Positions 61,808 to 64,000 of a stretch of DNA of 64,000 nt are shown piece after piece. A program made the position numbers and the translations under genes. The DNA lies in NCBI RefSeq assembly GCF_016906535.1, contig NC_057371.1, positions 1,178,001 to 1,242,000 of the forward strand, written 5' to 3'. This DNA is from Rhizoctonia solani. Its lineage: Eukaryota > Basidiomycota > Agaricomycetes > Cantharellales > Ceratobasidiaceae. The first letter of the stretch is position 1. The number at the start of each line of letters is the position of its first letter. The notes below the pieces were generated by a model. That model searched no databases. It was given only the letters and a program-made list of their open reading frames with translations, and was not told the origin of the DNA.

Positions 61808-64000
61808 ATGGCTAGATCCAAAAAGACACAGAGTGAGTTTTTGTCTCGAATTATTATGTGTAGATCATTCGTTATGGGTTGCACATTCTGCCGCGACTGA
61901 GGCTCGTGCTGGCACCTGTCGCTGAGTTGCCTGTTCCGAGCGGTGAGCTGACCGGTGTCATTGCATTTATTTGTCTGTGGTCATATACGTTGTCGGTCAC
62001 CATGGGTCGTGTGCGCCCTGCAGATCGCCTCAAGACCCAGCGTGAGCATATACTACTTGTACTCGGACTGTACGCGAACATCGGGCTGACTGTGAAATTT
62101 AATTTTGCTTGTGTCTGTGCTTGTGTACGGCTACAACAGATCATTTCGAGACATCCCTACCTCACTCTCGCAAGATGTACGAGAGTGAAGACGAAGACAT
62201 ATGCCCAGTGTGCGAGGGCGAATGTACATGCAACAATATTACCGAGTCCGTCACCGCATACAGCTTTGAAGAATTCAACCGCCAGCAACAGCAATCCAAG
62301 GTGGCCTCGACCTCAGCTGCTGCCCGTCAAAAATTACGCCGGCGCTTCCCAAAGGATTCAGACCCTCTTCGTCAAAGGGCCTTGGGTCAGCGTCATACGC
62401 CACAGTCGTTACTTCTCCATCACCTGCCTCTAAAGTCGTCCCTCGTCTCCAGTCCTTGAAGCTCAAAATCCCTTCCCAGTCTAAGCACGATGCGGAACAC
62501 ACACTCTCCGACTCTTCCAACTCTACTATCGACGCACCCTCTGGTCCTCAACTCGCACGATTTAATCTCTCAAAACATCCTAATGGTGGAGCCTCTGGTT
62601 CTGTTACACCTCGACATGCACTCGACGACCGAATATCGCCTACCAATGCACCGGGCAAGGTGATCCCACCAAAAGTGATTGCCAAATCAAAAGGTAAAGG
62701 CAAGCAACCTATCGAACGCAAACCCGCACCCGTAACGAAAAAAGCAACATCCACAACCGTCAAGAAATCTACTGCCACTAATACTAAAAAGCCTACCCTC
62801 GTTAATTCCAAGAAACGAAAACTTGGTCGACCTCACAAGAAGCGCGTACGGGAAACGACGAGCGAGTCGAGTCTGAGCGACTTTGACGACTTTGACGAAG
62901 ATGATTTCGTTCCGTTCCGTAGCTCTGGACAGACGCATCAAAAACAGGCGGTTAACGGTCCTGTCTCTGATTTCCCGACTTTTGTTAGCGCAAGCGTGTT
63001 TGGGGATTCCGAAGATGAGGTGGTTCTACCAGCTCGGATTCAGAAACAACGGGATTATTATTAAGTGGGGACAGTGAAGTAGAAGAGGAGGAGGAGATGA
63101 TGATTGTCGCGGAGGAGAAAAAGGAGCAGCGCCGGAAATTCAAGGAGCTCATCATGAACGCCAATCACAAGAACCATATGGGAGGAGGAGCCGGTGGACA
63201 GCAATGGCAGATCAAGCCGCGTCGAAAAAGCGTCGAGGGCGAAGAATCTGTCGATGACCAGACGGATTCACAGTCAGGCGTGGGAGAAGAAGAAGACGAA
63301 GAAGACGACGACGATCCCGACGAAGACGATGCGGACGCGGAAGAACAGGCTGCCACTTGGTCGACCGACGACTCGGACGAAGATTTGTTCTTTGCAAATT
63401 TGTCGGATTCGTCCATCTCGTTCTCAGCGGACCAGGACGACGATGATGATAGCGAGACCGTTTCATCAACTGCTGACCTCGCTGAAGCGGCCTCTGCTGG
63501 GTTTCTTTCGGGGATGGGCATGCCTATGGTTGTGATGGACGATTTTGGAATGGAGCTAAGCCTTGGTAATGTGCTCAATGCGACCGATCTCGATCAAGAA
63601 TTTGAACAACGTGCACGCGCTCAACTTGCCGAAGAGAAACGCACGCCTGGCCGTGAGACTGCTTCACCCGAGCTCGATGTCTTTAGTGCCGTCGATTATA
63701 CCAAGGAAGCGCTCGATGCCGTTGACGGCCTCGAGATGGATCTTGATTCAGATGCGACCGAGTATGAAGAAGATTCTGACATGGACGGCGACACTACTGC
63801 GGATGAAATGGAACGCGGACGTACACCAGCGCGGTTCAGGTTCCCTACTCCCCCATCTATAAACCCACTCTCTACCTTTAGCCCTAGTCCGGCTGTTAGC
63901 CCCGTTGGATGGCGAGACTTTACGCCTACGCATTTCGCACCTCCGCTTTTCATGCGTGGGGCTGCGCCCGTGACGCCCCATGCGCGCGCTGCTTCGTTTG
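61808..64000 (+). CDS. Acidic AT-hook nuclear protein with CxxCxGxCxC motif, incomplete at right edge
   Basis: Exon 1 is 61808-61832 (MARSKKTQ) and exon 2 starts at 62140 with HFETSLPHSRKMYESEDEDI. An alternative first exon from an ATG at 62001 (MGRVRPADRLKTQ) joins at the same acceptor. A short Cys-rich motif (CPVCEGECTC) is followed by Gln- and Ser-rich sequence. A basic Lys/Thr region comes next, with an AT-hook core (KKRKLGRPHKKRV at about 62812), then long acidic runs (EEDEEDDDDPDEDDADAEEQ). The frame continues to the window end. It needs one extra base near 62393 (GGG) and one near 63050 (GGG) to stay open. It is probably a chromatin protein; no family name is known to me. Confidence 0.7.

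Overview
The window is fungal nuclear DNA. Genes are densely packed on both strands and cut by many short introns of about 45-85 bases. Several proteins have an architecture or wording typical of Agaricomycetes (a jelly-roll membrane protein, a PX-associated protein, a MYND protein, chitin deacetylase, an expanded HGDLK kinase). I infer a basidiomycete, most likely of the Rhizoctonia/Ceratobasidium type. The species call is inference, not read from a marker gene. All coding models below were spliced by hand from GT/GC...AG signals and reading-frame continuity.

Layout, left to right. 1-763 (-) is a partial unknown gene. 1481-3116 (+) is a jelly-roll type I membrane protein. 4787-6113 (-) is a secreted class 3 lipase. 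6902-9668 (-) is a VPS9/CUE Rab5-GEF. 10369-12413 (-) is a heat-shock-factor-type transcription factor. After a gene-free 2.2 kb come ZPR1 (14600-16435, -) and ERG4 sterol reductase (16784-18701, +), transcribed divergently. 19253-21393 (+) is a PX-associated protein, 21718-22522 (-) the SHR3 permease chaperone, 23016-27317 (-) a BEM3-like PX-PH-RhoGAP, 27957-29677 (-) TSR4/PDCD2, and 30094-33376 (+) an MSC2-type zinc transporter with a large His-rich loop. 33659-34222 (-) is hypothetical, 34588-37047 (-) dihydroxyacetone kinase, 37293-39171 (-) a TKL-like kinase, 40489-40958 (-) a small membrane protein, 41316-42795 (+) a chitin deacetylase, and 43339-45480 (-) a NUP42-type CCCH/FG nucleoporin. 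45876-47474 (-) is an F-box protein, 47737-48754 (-) RPC25 of RNA polymerase III, 49138-50079 (-) a MYND protein, 50944-52250 (-) a PQ-loop protein, 52874-53873 (+) an EEF1AKMT4-like methyltransferase, and 53989-58182 (-) MMS19. 58994-59980 is a pogo-like DNA transposon relic. 61808->64000 (+) is a large acidic AT-hook protein running off the window.

Most genes are conserved housekeeping functions (sterol synthesis, trafficking, tRNA/5S transcription, ribosome assembly, Fe-S delivery, zinc and glycerol metabolism). I see no operon-like or secondary-metabolite cluster. Neighbours look functionally unrelated, apart from divergent pairs that share a promoter region (ZPR1/ERG4, TSR4/MSC2, PQ-loop/methyltransferase).

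Four things stand out. (1) Seven introns need a GC donor. (2) At least nine otherwise well conserved genes are broken by single-base indels, nearly all in short homopolymers, which points to sequence error rather than gene death. (3) A 39-base poly(A) insertion flanked by a 14-base target duplication sits just upstream of the methyltransferase and duplicates a CACGTG motif. (4) An internally deleted pogo element has intact-looking TIRs and a TA duplication. I did not find a wholly new defence or biosynthetic system.
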